Below are positions 9,791-23,680 of a stretch of DNA of 64,000 bases, one piece after another. Below the pieces are notes generated by a model. It did no database searches. It saw only the letters and a program-made list of their open reading frames with translations, and was not told the origin of the DNA. The first letter of the stretch is position 1; the number at the start of each line of letters is the position of its first letter. The position numbers and the translations under genes were made by a program. This stretch comes from Lactarius indigo. Taxonomy: Eukaryota; Basidiomycota; Agaricomycetes; Russulales; Russulaceae. The DNA is taken from assembly GCA_025766275.1 (NCBI GenBank), contig JAFKAC010000018.1:62001-126000 (forward strand), in the 5' to 3' direction.

Positions 9791-10275
9791 TGTTACGTTT
9801 CTCTACTGAACCCTTACTGTACCGGTTGTGACTACGGCGGTAAGGTAGATTAGTCACGGACTCACGGCCTTAGGGCTTTACGATGCAGTACGATAGGAGA
9901 TTGCGCGCGCGATTGCTGACTGGACTCTGACTCGATCCTAGTACTAGTAGTAGTAGTATTAGGATTGCGGTACTTACGCGATACGTTGGACGCTACATTA
10001 CTGTGACTCATAGCAGCGCTTGAAAGCCTGCTCTTTCTGTATTTAAGGTAGCTACGGAAGACCAAGATACGCCATCTTGGTCTTCTTCAATTGTCACTTG
10101 TCTCGTCTCTTTCTACCCTCGCCTCTCTTCTTGCCTTGTCAGAAGTACCATCGTGCCTTGGTGTCTGCGAACATCCAAGAAGTTGCCTTCGTGCCATACG
10201 CCCTGAGCGTGATTAGCTGAGTAATAGTCGCCCTTATCCAAGCTCAAGTCGAGCTGATGCTGTGACAGCGTTACA
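9791..10275 (+). repeat. 3' LTR of the complete gypsy element
   Basis: 485 bp, collinear with 2547-3031 (offset 7244). The four differences read CpG in one copy and TpG or CpA in the other. TATTTAA and the 12-bp hairpin are intact. Confidence 0.95.
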
Positions 10276-10280
10276 AATGT
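10276..10280. repeat. Target-site duplication AATGT, right copy
   Basis: Direct copy of 2542-2546, immediately after GTTACA of the 3' LTR. Confidence 0.95.
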
Positions 10281-10580
10281 CCAGTGGTGCCAAATCACCC
10301 AACTTGTGTGGGGGTGGGCTGTCTTCAACATGAGGCTCAGATGCAGGGGCACGAGAAGTTGAGGCATGGATAGAATTCTGAGCATTTTAACATTTGTGCA
10401 CTCCTTTGAGGACACACAATTGGGCTTAATTTTATTGGAGATGAGGTAGTCATCTAACATGAACCTCAGTTTACAACGTTCCCCAGGCTTGCAGCTTGCC
10501 ATACTTGATGAAAGATGTGAGGACTTGGAGCACCAACATGTGATTGTCATGCCATGTAATGGGATGTCTTAGGTAAATAC
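10276..10580 (-). pseudogene. 5' part of the host reading frame split by the gypsy element
   Basis: On the minus strand 10380-10276 is open and joins in phase, through one AATGT copy, to 2541-2365. It encodes a Pro/His/Asp-rich segment. The frame enters just after a CTCAG, a plausible intron 3' end. Further upstream, about 10575-10470 on the minus strand encodes a hydrophobic, ordered-looking peptide (HDNHMLVLQVL, FIKYGKLQAW) that may be a preceding exon, but a splice pair with matching phase could not be fixed. No family recognised. Confidence 0.45.
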
Positions 10581-11068
10581 TAATAGCTCTAACTGGTGAC
10601 ACAGCTAATACATTCAAGCTGGTTGAGTCAAGTCAGAGAAGCAATAGATCAAGGGGAATCACTTCAAATGGAAAAAATGTTATATAATCTACCAGAACAC
10701 AAAATTTCGATAATTAAATATGGACTTCCCACTGGGCTTGAGGGGCTACTTAATCACTGGTCAAATGTTGCTTTTGCAGCTGCAATGATTACCAGCTGGT
10801 GCATTCAGGAAAGGGGTCATTGTATTGTACAGTAGTGGGTTATGTACTTGTGCTACTCGTTCAGAGTTCCACTCTCCCAATCCCGATGCACCATGGTCAT
10901 GCAGAGGACGGGTACAGCACCTTGACGCGATGCGATCTTGGAACGAACACAAGAAAACAGGAGGACTGAAATTGGCCATGAAGACGCAAGATGCAAGGCG
11001 ATATCATATATTATTGTTCACAATTAAACAGAGCACGGACATAACACAGAGACATTTAAATGCAGATA
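10581..11068. other. Intergenic, downstream of the membrane kinase
   Basis: AT-rich, no reading frame of note. It probably contains the 3' untranslated region of the kinase gene that ends at 11069 on the minus strand. Confidence 0.4.
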
Positions 11069-12889
11069 TTACAGAGTGTGCTGAAGGTGCTTCATGCCAC
11101 CCTCCGGGGCGACAAGCCTCTCAAACTTGAGCACATCTTCCCAGGAGATGGAACTCAGCTCGGATCTGGGGAGCTTCGCTGATAAAACGATGGGTGGGTC
11201 AGTAAGAAGACGTCACGTCAGCACGCGCCGTTACCTTGGATGTGCTCCCTCTTCGTGACGGCGGCCCAATTTCTATCAGAGAAAAAAATGACCGCGAGTG
11301 TGAGGCCAAGACATTCCGTGAGGAGATAAGAACCACAGGTGTGTGCACTCACGTTTCGGCAAAGTACGGGTGCCACCCCAGATCGGTCACCCTCAATCGG
11401 TCATCCGGTTCTACTTCGAGCAACTGGAAGGATTTTTCGATAAGCACTTTTCATATGCGCGAAGCTCGAGACGGACGAACCCGAGTCACCAAGTCCTGTG
11501 CGAGTTCGTCATCGATGTCGTGGTGGACGATCGCGGATATATCCCATCCCCAAACTTCGTTACGCACACCATTGGCCTCGGGCGAGAAGAGGCACTAGAA
11601 ATAACCACGTTCCCTCAGCATAGTTTGACCTGAGATCGCTGTCAGGACTTACCTTTCCGGTGTACATCTCGTAGATGATGACGCCAAGAGACCACATGTC
11701 CACCGCGCAGGTAAAGGACGCTCTGGCGTGCTTGATGAGCAGCTCTGGGGCTTGGTACGCGTACGTCCCGCCGTAGGCGAAGAAGATGCATTGTTCGAAA
11801 GGCTTGTCTTCATTATCGCACGACTCCGAGTCTGGAGTCAACGATATTCCAAAGTCAGCGATCGCGATGTGTCCGTCCCACGTGATGAGGATGTTGCTGG
11901 GCTTGAGGTCACAATGGACGATGCGCTGGTCGTGGAGTTCATACATGGCCAGGGCCTGTATCCACCGGGAGTTCTGTATTTGGTGCAATCGCCAGACAAG
12001 ATGGGGGACGTACGAGTTCTTCAACCCAGAGACGGATCACGCTCCGCGGGGGCTTATAATCGCGACTGAAAATGACGCGAGCAAGCGAGTTGGGGTAATA
12101 ATCCTGCGCCGAACAGAAACGACAACGGATGAGTCAAATGGGTGCGCCGAGGAAACGACGGCGTACCATGACCAGATATCGGTTCCACGCATCGCCGAAC
12201 GCGCCACGTGACCGCACAAGCCATATATTGTCCCGCCTCGCGTTCTCGGACATGATCTTGCACTCGTTGTCGTGCATCGCGTCCAACCGCGGTGTAGTAC
12301 CGAGCTGGTCCTTGCCATAAACCTTGATCGCGACCAGTACAGGGGATGAGGTTCCTATGACGGTGGCGAGTGCGACGCGCCCGAACGCGCCGGTGTCGAT
12401 GAGGCCCTCCACGCGGTACTGCCGCTTGCCATCTTGCAGGACAGGACCTGGCGGTCCAAGTAGGGCGCAACTGCGCTGCGAAACGCGCGTGTCGGTAGAC
12501 CTCGACGCACGGGTGGAGGACGAGGCGGAGGAAGTAGGGGAGTCAGGTTCATCGGGAGCTAACAGTGCGTCCGCGGACCGGCGCCGGACGAAGTTGCGAG
12601 AAAGCGGGGGTGAGAAGAGACGCCGCATCTGTATGTGCATGTGGCTGTGGAATGCGAGAATGCACAAGGGAATAGCAAATAGCACGAGAGCTTGTAGTAT
12701 CTGGACTAGGACGTGCGCGAAAAGCCAGGGGAAGAAGGCACAGAGAGCTAAGGCGACGCGCTGATCCGCAAGGGAAATCGAAAGGTGGTCAGTTCAGCCA
12801 ACTCGAATGTGCGACGGAACCCTTACAATGAGGGTTATCTGGAGTGAAGCCTGGAATTTAGGAGATTGCGATTCTGACTGGGCTGGCAT
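11069..12889 (-). CDS. Membrane-anchored serine/threonine protein kinase, 460 aa, 8 exons
   Basis: Model (minus strand): 12827-12889, 12167-12760, 12014-12103, 11653-11955, 11481-11594, 11353-11423, 11235-11272, 11069-11178. Introns are 56-80 nt with GT...AG ends, and the sum is 1,383 nt, exactly 461 codons. Residues about 17-60 are strongly hydrophobic and should form one or two membrane spans, followed by a Ser/Arg-rich linker. Kinase domain about 136-430: TGAFGRV loop, VAIK lysine K167, helix-C Glu near 187, catalytic HCDLKPSN (D265, N270), DFG (283-285), APE, DMWSLG, and a final LLEVEPDDR..HPYF block. The catalytic loop has HCD rather than HRD, so this is a non-RD kinase. Transcription is toward the gypsy element. 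The subfamily is not recognised. The first exon rests on splice phase and a good GTAAGG donor; without it the protein would start inside the hydrophobic segment. Confidence 0.82.
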
Positions 12890-12914
12890 GGCAGTGAACT
12901 GCGGGCGCGGTCGA

Positions 12915-12923
12915 GAATATATA
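12915..12923 (-). promoter_or_regulatory. TATA-like element upstream of the membrane kinase
   Basis: Minus-strand TATATATTC lies 26 bp upstream of the proposed ATG (12887-12889). The short leader would be unusual but not impossible. Confidence 0.3.
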
Positions 12924-13464
12924 GGACGAGTGGTTGAGATTGCCACATTCACGTCCTTTAATACACTCGCAACAAAGCGGGGCTATCACAAGTGTGGTCG
13001 GTCGGTTGGCAGCCATGACAAGCGCTTCTCGTCCCTGTGTGGGATGCATGGGCCCTCATGCGCGCACGCTTGCTACCCGGTCAGACACGCAAGGCGGCGC
13101 CACTGGCGATTGTGGATGGTGGCCTGGGTTGTCAGGAACAGGAGCGCATGGAGAGGTGGTTTGTGGCTGGCTGACAGTGGCGGGAGGCGGACCGGCTCGA
13201 AGGACAGTCTGAGCTTACATAAGTGGTTCCTGCGAAGCTGCCAATCAGGCTCGCACTCATGTTCTGTGCTGCTTTACTTACATTATAGGACGGGGATCTG
13301 ACAGCGCGAACGAGAGAAAAACTTTTCTACAACGACGACGACGACAACAAAACAACACAAATAGAAGGGGGGAAAAATTACTATGAAAACAAAAATGAAA
13401 ACGCACGGTCAGGCAAACGACTGCCCTACGTTGTAAACCCACTCGACGCACAATTTAAGGTCAC
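12924..13464. other. Intergenic between membrane kinase and SRPK
   Basis: Promoter of the downstream kinase and 3' flank of the SRPK, both on the minus strand. It contains a short ACGACGACGACGACAAC simple repeat around 13329-13345. No gene seen. Confidence 0.5.
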
Positions 13465-16031
<2,567 letters not shown>

Positions 16032-18962
16032 ATGTCATCCGATCAACCCCGCACCCGGTATGTATCTCCTTTCTCCCTTCCATCCGCTCCACTTCTTGCT
16101 CATCCCACACCTAGTCATCGTGCGTCCAGATACGCCATGGGTGATGCTGCCTATGCACAGTCCTCCGCCTCCTCTTCCGATAATTCGGATAGGGGCACCC
16201 AGTCGCATTACAGGCAGGTGCCTCGTGTTGTATTGTGATCGACTAGCGCTAAACGTCCTACGCCTCACATCTACCAGCTCTAGTCGTCGTGTCCTTGCAC
16301 ACGTCCTTGCTCGTAAGGAGCGAGACTCGAAACAGATGCACCAGCTCCTCAAGCTTACCTTTGCAAAGCTCGATGAAGAATCCCAGCGCGCCACAGACGC
16401 CGAGCGTCGCGCTGCCGAATGTCTCGTCCGTGCTCGCGCCGCAATCGATGCTCGTGCCCAAGCAGACGCAGACGCAGCATCTGCCCGCACAGAACTCGCC
16501 ATGTACAAGCTCCAGCTTGACCAAGCACAGCGCGAGATATTCCGCGCACAGGAGATGCTTACCGGTCTCGAGGCACGTCGCCACGATGCAGAGGAGGACG
16601 CTGCACGCGCCCGCAGCGTGGCACGTAAATTGCAAGAGGAGCGCGCGGTTGAAGCTGCAAGGGAGGAAGGTAAGCAGCAAGGATGGCACGAGGGCCTCCG
16701 TCGCGGCATGCTTCTCGGTCGCCAAGAGGCGGAGGAAGAGCTCGCCCGATCCCGCCGCCGCGAAGAGGACATGCGTTCGCGATCAAGACCCCGCAGAGTC
16801 GACGACCCTCTTTTCAGCCGAGTTGCGCTGGATCACCCACCGATGGCATCTGAAGAGTCGTCTCCTGAACGTGTAACCCCTCACCCTCCTCCTGCTCGGT
16901 GAATTCTTCTCCACCTCATTTCCCCGTCTCAATTGTATTCATTATCTACAGTACGAGGAATGGAAGACGCACCCCCGACATTTCCCCGCAGACACCGGCG
17001 CCGCCGGGACCCAACCGGGTTCCGCCATTCGCTCACCGTGGCAGTCACCCGGAGCTAGCTTCGTCGATTCGAAGACGGCAGCACAACGAAGGTACTCCTC
17101 AGCAACGCTCACGATCACGCCCACGCTTCGAAGCCTCCACACCGCCTCCTGCGGTTCCCGAACCGGCCCGCTCACGACCCTACACACCGCATGAGGATTC
17201 GACGCCGTCGATCATCCAGCCGATACCTGTGCCAGCTTCCGCTTCGTCCTCTTCGCATCCGCTACCCGTCCGCGCCTCTCCGAGTCCGAGTCCGAGTCCC
17301 TCTCACGTACACCACGCGCCCGTGCAGATCCCGCCAGACAATTGGATTCCCCGCGCCCAGGATGCCTCTGGTGACGGCCGCCTTTCCATCTACCTCCCCC
17401 CACCGCACGAGCTCATCGAGCCCCTCCACGTCCCGGATGGCCCGTACGCGATCGCCGCCACACCGGAGGAGGGCAGTCCCGCAGTCGTACCCCCGCCCCC
17501 GCCTCCGGACCTCTCCCCTTCTACCCACGTATATGCCCCAACACCTCCCCCGCCAGACCTTGGGCCATCAGCTTCTCAAACTCCAAGACGCGGACGCACC
17601 CGACGCCCCCGGGAACGCGAGTATAATTATGGACCTCCACCGCCGCGGCCGGACTTGGAACAGTCCACCGCATCGAATCACGTCCGCGATTATGCGAGCG
17701 CGCCACCTCCTCCACCAGACATTCACCCGGCAAGTGCGCCCAGGCACATTGCCAAAGTTGCATCAAATCACTCGCGCGCGTCGACGCACCTCTCCGAGTT
17801 TGATATACTCGCTCCCGTGGATCAGTCGCGTTCTATCGGCCCGCAACCAATGGAACCCGAGCAGGTAGGAGAGCCGGATGGGGAGTTGGAGTACGTTGAC
17901 GCGCCGACGGAGCCGATACCGCGCCAACCCATCGCACCGAATCCGCCTTTGCAGCGCCGCCGCGCGACTTATGATAGACGACCATCCCGTGGACCGCCTC
18001 CCCCGCGTCAAATTATCCTTCCCGCACCGCTCAGTCAGACCCAGCCCGTCGCGGGACCACCTCCACCTCCCCTCGTGCAGCAGCCTTACGTGTACACCCC
18101 CCAACCGCAGCATTCGCAACAAGTTCCAGACTCTAATGATGACATGGGATTCGAAAATGACAATGAGAACGACGAAGACGCACCGCTGCTTGCGGTGCCA
18201 CCTTCTGAGCGCAACCGTCCGCATCGCTCACGCACCCAATCAAGCGGTGTGATTGGTATATCAGTCGAGCCTCCCGTGCGCACTTTCCCTCTTCTTGCCC
18301 ACTGAGACGTCTGACGAATGAATGACACCCCCTGCCAGTCACCTGGGAACTCGCCGCCCTCATCAGGCAACAACACTGCTCTCCAGCGCCGGGCGGACCT
18401 GCTGAGTCCCGAGCACGCAGAACGTCCCCTCCCACTCGCTATGCCCGTACAAATCCCGTACATCGACATCTTTTCAGCGTCGCGCAACAAGCCGCAACCA
18501 CAGCCCCCGCAGCAGCGGTCCCGCCGGCACGCGAGGGAAGAACAAGAGCGCCCGCTGACGCCCCTTCCCGAACTTGAGCTTGCCGGGTTCGTCCCGCCCG
18601 GTATGACGGTGACGAACCCCGAGTCGAGCCCCGGAGCTAGCGCTAGCGACCTGCACCATTCTGCTGCACCCTCCCACTCTCACCACGCGTACAGGCATAC
18701 GCGCAACGGCGGAGGCGGCGGCATGCGATACGAGTACGAGGCTGCGCCGGTACCCGATGGCATGGAGTACCCCGCCTCGCCCCTCGTTGGACAGCCCGGC
18801 GCGCGTCCTGGTGGCGGCGCTCCGCCTCGTCGTAGAGGCACTGCCTCGACGAAGACGAAGGAGGGCGGCGAGGGACCATTGTCGCCGCTTGCCGTGGCGT
18901 CTGGGCTGTTGGGTTTGAAAGGGCGACTGGGAATGCCGTGGAGACGGAATACCGCCAAGTGA
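16032..18962 (+). CDS. Coiled-coil and proline-rich protein of unknown function (about 900 aa)
   Basis: Exons recognised: 16032-16057, about 16115-16237, about 16280-16898, 16952-18275, 18339-18962; introns at 16058-16114, 16899-16951 (53 nt) and 18276-18338 (63 nt) have good GT...AG ends and matching phase. The second-to-third exon junction (around 16210-16320) could not be fixed. Residues from about 60 to 230 form a long Ala/Glu/Arg coiled coil (ERRAAECLVRARAAI, DAEEDAARARSVARKL). The rest is disordered, with a repeated motif PPPP(x)DL or PPPPPDI four times between about 17490 and 17730, a Zn-less basic patch, and a C-terminus with KGRLGMPWRRNTAK before TGA 18960-18962. The pattern suggests a scaffold or cytoskeleton-linked protein, but no family is recognised. 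Confidence 0.8.
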
Positions 18963-21900
18963 TTCCCGATTTTTGGTTTGTCTTTTATTATTTCTTCTCT
19001 CCCCCTTTCTCGCAAACACATCGTCCACTCTTTTTTCCTTTTTATTTCTTGGTGCATACCACGGCTCTTGTGCGCGTGCTGGACTTTACCCCCCCTTGAT
19101 AAGGCAGGGTTCATTGTTTTACTAAACCACGCTGGACTTGACGCACGAATTCCTACCGTATCCACTACCAGTCACTCACTTCACTCATCCACACATAAAC
19201 GGACACTTATATGGACACCCCCAATATTCCTGATCGACATCGAAGTCGCTTGTCTCCCGATCCCCGTTGCGCATTGCTGGATCTTTTGCTGCGGATCAGG
19301 TTGAGACGACGGCGTCGACTCGAGTCGCGTCAAAAACCCTCATTTTTATCCGATTACTCTTCATTCCTTTTCTGTAGCGACCGCATTTATCTTATAATTG
19401 GACCCTGATGCGGCGTTCTGTTTCTTTATCTTTTGGGGCTGTTGGTTGTTGTCGTTGATGGTTTTGGTTCAGATGCCGCCATGTAAATTGTAAAAATGTT
19501 GTATGTACTGGTACTTGTCAAGCATTTGATGAAGAGCTGTCCATTGTCGGCGTGCATGATCTCCAGGCACCCAACCCACATTTTCGTTCAGATCCGCGTC
19601 CGTCACTATGCTCGCTCTTGGCATCGTACAGAACTGAGGTAGCGACGACGTCACAATGTTACCTTGATAGCAGCCTGAGTAGTATGTACAGTAAATGAAT
19701 GCAATAGAGATGTGACACAATACATCGACTAGGCAGTACAGGGACTAGACGTTTGTCAAGTGCCACATAGGGTCATGTACCCCAAGGAGCACTCAAGTCG
19801 AAAACAGGGCTCGGACTCGGACTCGCCGTCTGAGGAAGAAAGCGGACTTTCATGGGTTATCCACCTATATCATGCGTGTGTAAATGCAGTACGTACTACA
19901 GGGGACTCGGGGCGCACAATTAAAAATGCATAACTGGCGTATTGTAGTTCCCTCATAGGTGTCAAAAGGAACACTGAACGGACAAACGGCGACCAAAGAA
20001 AAAAACAAACAAAACAAAGATTACGAGAACACGTCGTGTGTCAATGCAATGTCCATGAAAATGCGACTTTTGACACGCTGCCCAGATCTTGTGGGAGAGG
20101 ACAGATCGGGAGTAGGCAGGTGACGCCATTCGAGGCCCGTACGGTAACGAGGCACGGGGCAGGCCCCAAGACCAAAACTGTCAGACAGACAGCTCTGGCC
20201 CCGCAGCGGGTTTTGTCTTTCGCGAGCGCGTGGCGGTGGGTTGACCCTCAGGCTCGACTTTGTCTTCGGTGTTTGACAGCCGTAATTGCTAGTCCTCGTG
20301 CATCCACTTTTGCCTGTGACGTACAGCAACGGTACGGTGCTCGTACGTTTTGAGGCATCGGCGTGCAGTAAGTACTGTACTTGCAACAGCGCGCAGGACT
20401 GAAAAAGGGGTGGCGGTGGCGGCCCCACTGATGCATCCGCTCACGTAGGTTGGACGCAAACAGACTCCGATCGCGCACAAATAGTCAAATCTCACCCATG
20501 AGTACGTCGCATTGATTGCATGAATCCGATGCCAAGTACGAATCTGGCAGACCATCAGGGTCACGGTGATAAGCGTGGGTCTTGCGGATACCCTGCGCAG
20601 CGCGTAAGACACAAGATAAGCACCACCACCACCCCCCACAGATCGCTAGCCGAGGGCCAAATTTGGACTCTTGTTGATAATATGTTGGAGCGGTGTGGGC
20701 AGGTGGGAGTTCACGTGGTGTCCGCAGTCTATTATCCGTAGGGGGGAGCAACGATGATAAAATCAGAGTGTCAAATAGAATTAGAGATGAGAGCGCAACT
20801 GCTGACCGGGGTCACTAGGGTGCGAGCAAGCCATGATATGATATGTACATGTACAGCGCACAAGTTGGCCGCCTCAGAGCCAGAGCCAGGACTTCTCAGC
20901 GGATAAATCCATTGGGGGATCGAAGACCGGATTTGAAACAACAAAAAAAAAAAGAAACAAGAAATCTTCGCAGAGAAAAGTGACGAACCCGCGAAATCTC
21001 CGTATGTTTTAGTTCGATCCCCAGAATTGAATTCAGCATGTTGCAACATGATCTCTTGGTCACATCTCGTAATGTACAGTACACGTCTTGAGCCTCGAGC
21101 GCTGTCGACTAATAGACAGACAGAACCAAACCGTGAGAGAGAGATGCACCACATCCGGTGTGCTCCAAGCGAAGCACATACAAATGTCCCAAGAGAGTGA
21201 AATTAAACTCGCGCCACATGCGTCGGTATGACGGAGGTTGAGAGCTGACATCGGAGCTGAGAGAGCACCAAGCGAGTAGAGGACAGAACAGTAAGACGTA
21301 ACGCTCCTTAGATCCACCCTACACAGTACAGTAGTGTTGCACCACCTGAGTTAAGACCCGAACGCCACATAACGCAACAGAAAGCGCCAATGCTGTAGTC
21401 GCTGTCAGTGGTGCAGTGGGATTAGTAGCCCGAATAGATGCATTCGGGCGGCAACGACACGATTCCAGTAACGTAAAGCCTGAGCCGTGAGGCACAGAGA
21501 GATTCGGGATTGCGAACACAATCAGCGTGACATAGTGGGGGAGATGAACCAATCAATTGATGACATCAAATGAATTGTCCGAAAAAAACAGCGGGTCCGA
21601 CGCCACAGCGAGGCTGTGATGAAGGTCCCAGAGAACATCGTTGCCAGTTCAGGATCAGCCCATGGACAGGAATTTCCTTTACAGAGAAAGCGCCGAGAAG
21701 GAAATAGGCTGCGTGAGATGGAAATGACAACGAGGAAAGCCCCTGGCCCCGCAAGCGATGAGACTTGCTTTTATCAAAGTTCAGGGGGACCGGCGACGGA
21801 ACAGTCCGGTGATATTATTGTTCCCATCCAAGGTGCAATGACGTGAGATGCCGTGTGAGTTCTCAACATCATCTTAGTCACTAGCGCAGATGCTAATGCA

Positions 21901-22840
21901 AGCGCTGCGAATTATTCAATCCTTCTCTCGTCTGAACCATCAGACAGTCTCTACAGAATGCTGTACAAACAATGTGCAAAAGCCGAGTTGAAGGTTCGTC
22001 CCAAACAGTCACGGTACCGCATTTTGGAATGTTACTCAACAGAAGGAAGATTGCTCTTGAGGCTGCTGTCATGGAAATATGGACGCGATTTACATTCACG
22101 TTCCGGTCAGAGGCTAGAGCGAGAGAAACCCAGCGGAAGTGCAATAGATCCGCTCTTGATCTGCGGAGATTTGGAGAATAATCGCAACCCCCAAATGACG
22201 ACAGGACCGCACAAGATTCAAGCACAATGTCACTTCCCCAAGTTGTTAGCAAACGATCGCCCGCCTTTGGGAACATGGATAGCCATGTGTGGCGCCATGA
22301 ATTTTCATTTCCACATATCAGCTGTTTTGGGGGTAGTCACATCGGTGGGAATCACGAGGTTTGGAGCCACTTGTGGGAACTGTAGGCCCTTCAGCGACAC
22401 GTCCCTGCATACGAACTCTTCTGATATTGAGTAATGTTCCCGCAGCTATCATCATGGAGGCTGGCTCGCTCCCAATATTTACTTTCTTGGATCCTTGCAT
22501 TCAGTTGAATGCAACCCGAGTCGCTGGCGAATCGGTGATTTTCAATCAGCAAAACCGCCTGGACAATCATGATGTTATCACTTGGATAACCCCAAGACTC
22601 ATTTCTTTTCATCTGGGCCACCTTGAAAGGCGGTCATATGACAACTCGACAACAAGAAGCATCGATCACGTCCGGGAATAGAACATTCCTGCCTTGCATC
22701 GGTGAGCACCCGACATGATGACAGGGTGTCTCATGGCGACCAACATTCCCAGCTCTCGTCTCAACTATGACATGGAACGGCATGGAGGCCCTTGACGACC
22801 CGCCCTGATGCAAACCGTCCATTCGTGATACCCGATCAAA
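18963..22840. other. Gene-poor stretch
   Basis: 18963-19400 probably includes the 3' untranslated region of the preceding gene. Beyond that only short frames with no conserved motif occur on either strand. A 51-residue minus-strand frame ending at 19469 is the only one with a protein-like look. No LTR or terminal inverted repeats were noticed. Confidence 0.45.
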
Positions 22841-23680
22841 GCAACTCGGTTTGCCACTTGCCGATGAACCTGCTACGAAACTCAAGCCTTCGCGGTACTA
22901 GTTCGCCGTCTCCACACAAACTTCGAGGCTCGTCCATGGCGCGATCCTTCCGATCCCCCTGCGGCTGTAGCTAGCAACCACAACGAGATCCTGACCAGCG
23001 ATGAGGGTGATGACTCCGACACCCTGGAAATCCCACAGCACCGCAAGCTCCAGGCGTGGTCGTGTTCAAGACCGTTACTCCTCCACTACTACTGAGACGA
23101 AGATTCCTCGCACCGACAGGTGTCTTCTTGGGGGAAGGCTTCTACCTCCTTTGCTAGCTATGCGCCTGAAATCACCAGGGTCTTTCTCTTTCCTGCAGAT
23201 CGTGCGCGCCCTCGCACGAACAATCAGGAGGCCCTTGCAGTCGCGCTCTCACTCGACCCATGCACAGTTTCAAGCTCTACCTCTCATGCATGCGCAAGCA
23301 AGCTGCCTAGCATGATGCAAACGCTATGCGCAATTGGGACTAGGTTCACGCACATGCGCTGCAGAATTTCGGCGCTGAGTGCAATGACGACGTCCGCCAG
23401 CAGTTCGTGTAAGACATCGATGACTCGCGCCAGCAAAAGGATCCCTTATAGTAGAACCGCTCAAGTTGGAGGAGTTTGTGCGACGATCGCGATACAACAA
23501 TGCGACACAGTTTCGAGGAAGGTTCATCTATCTTACCATCGTGGCGCGAGGAAGGCATCGAACAGGGGATGAACGCAGGAAGGGAAGGTGGGTCCTGAGG
23601 TGGTCCGTGACTCAATCTGGTCAATACATTCTCTGGAGCTCTACTCGCCGACGCAATCAACCTCATCCCGATAGATAAAC
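22841..23680 (+). pseudogene. Possible decayed coding region
   Basis: Several frames on the plus strand look protein-like but shift and stop repeatedly: an acidic piece (LTSDEGDDSDTLEIPQHRKLQAW, about 22985-23060, shown shortened as DEGDDSDTLEIPQHRK), a second frame with EITRVFLFPADRARP around 23170-23215, and a third with FGAECNDDVRQQF near 23370. This looks like an old gene or element fragment. No family recognised, and introns could explain part of the pattern. Confidence 0.3.

Larger units (their letters stand above)
2547..10275 (+). mobile_element. Complete Ty3/gypsy chromodomain LTR retrotransposon (chromovirus), 7,729 bp
   Basis: Full structure is visible: 485-bp LTRs at 2547-3031 and 9791-10275, flanking AATGT duplications, a primer-binding candidate at 3034, Gag with zinc knuckle, then protease, reverse transcriptase, RNase H, integrase and chromodomain in the order of Metaviridae, a polypurine tract, and the 3' LTR. 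The LTRs differ at only four positions (2666/9910, 2725/9969, 2960/10204, 3025/10269), all transitions at CpG, so insertion was recent. Two in-frame TGA codons (4611, 5246) interrupt the reading frames; both could come from CGA by C-to-T change. It is probably non-autonomous now unless the stops are read through. Confidence 0.95.

Noticed and set aside
12054..12470. Arg-rich minus-strand frame overlapping the membrane kinase
   Set aside because: Shadow of the kinase exon and its intron; the kinase frame has the VAIK and loop motifs.
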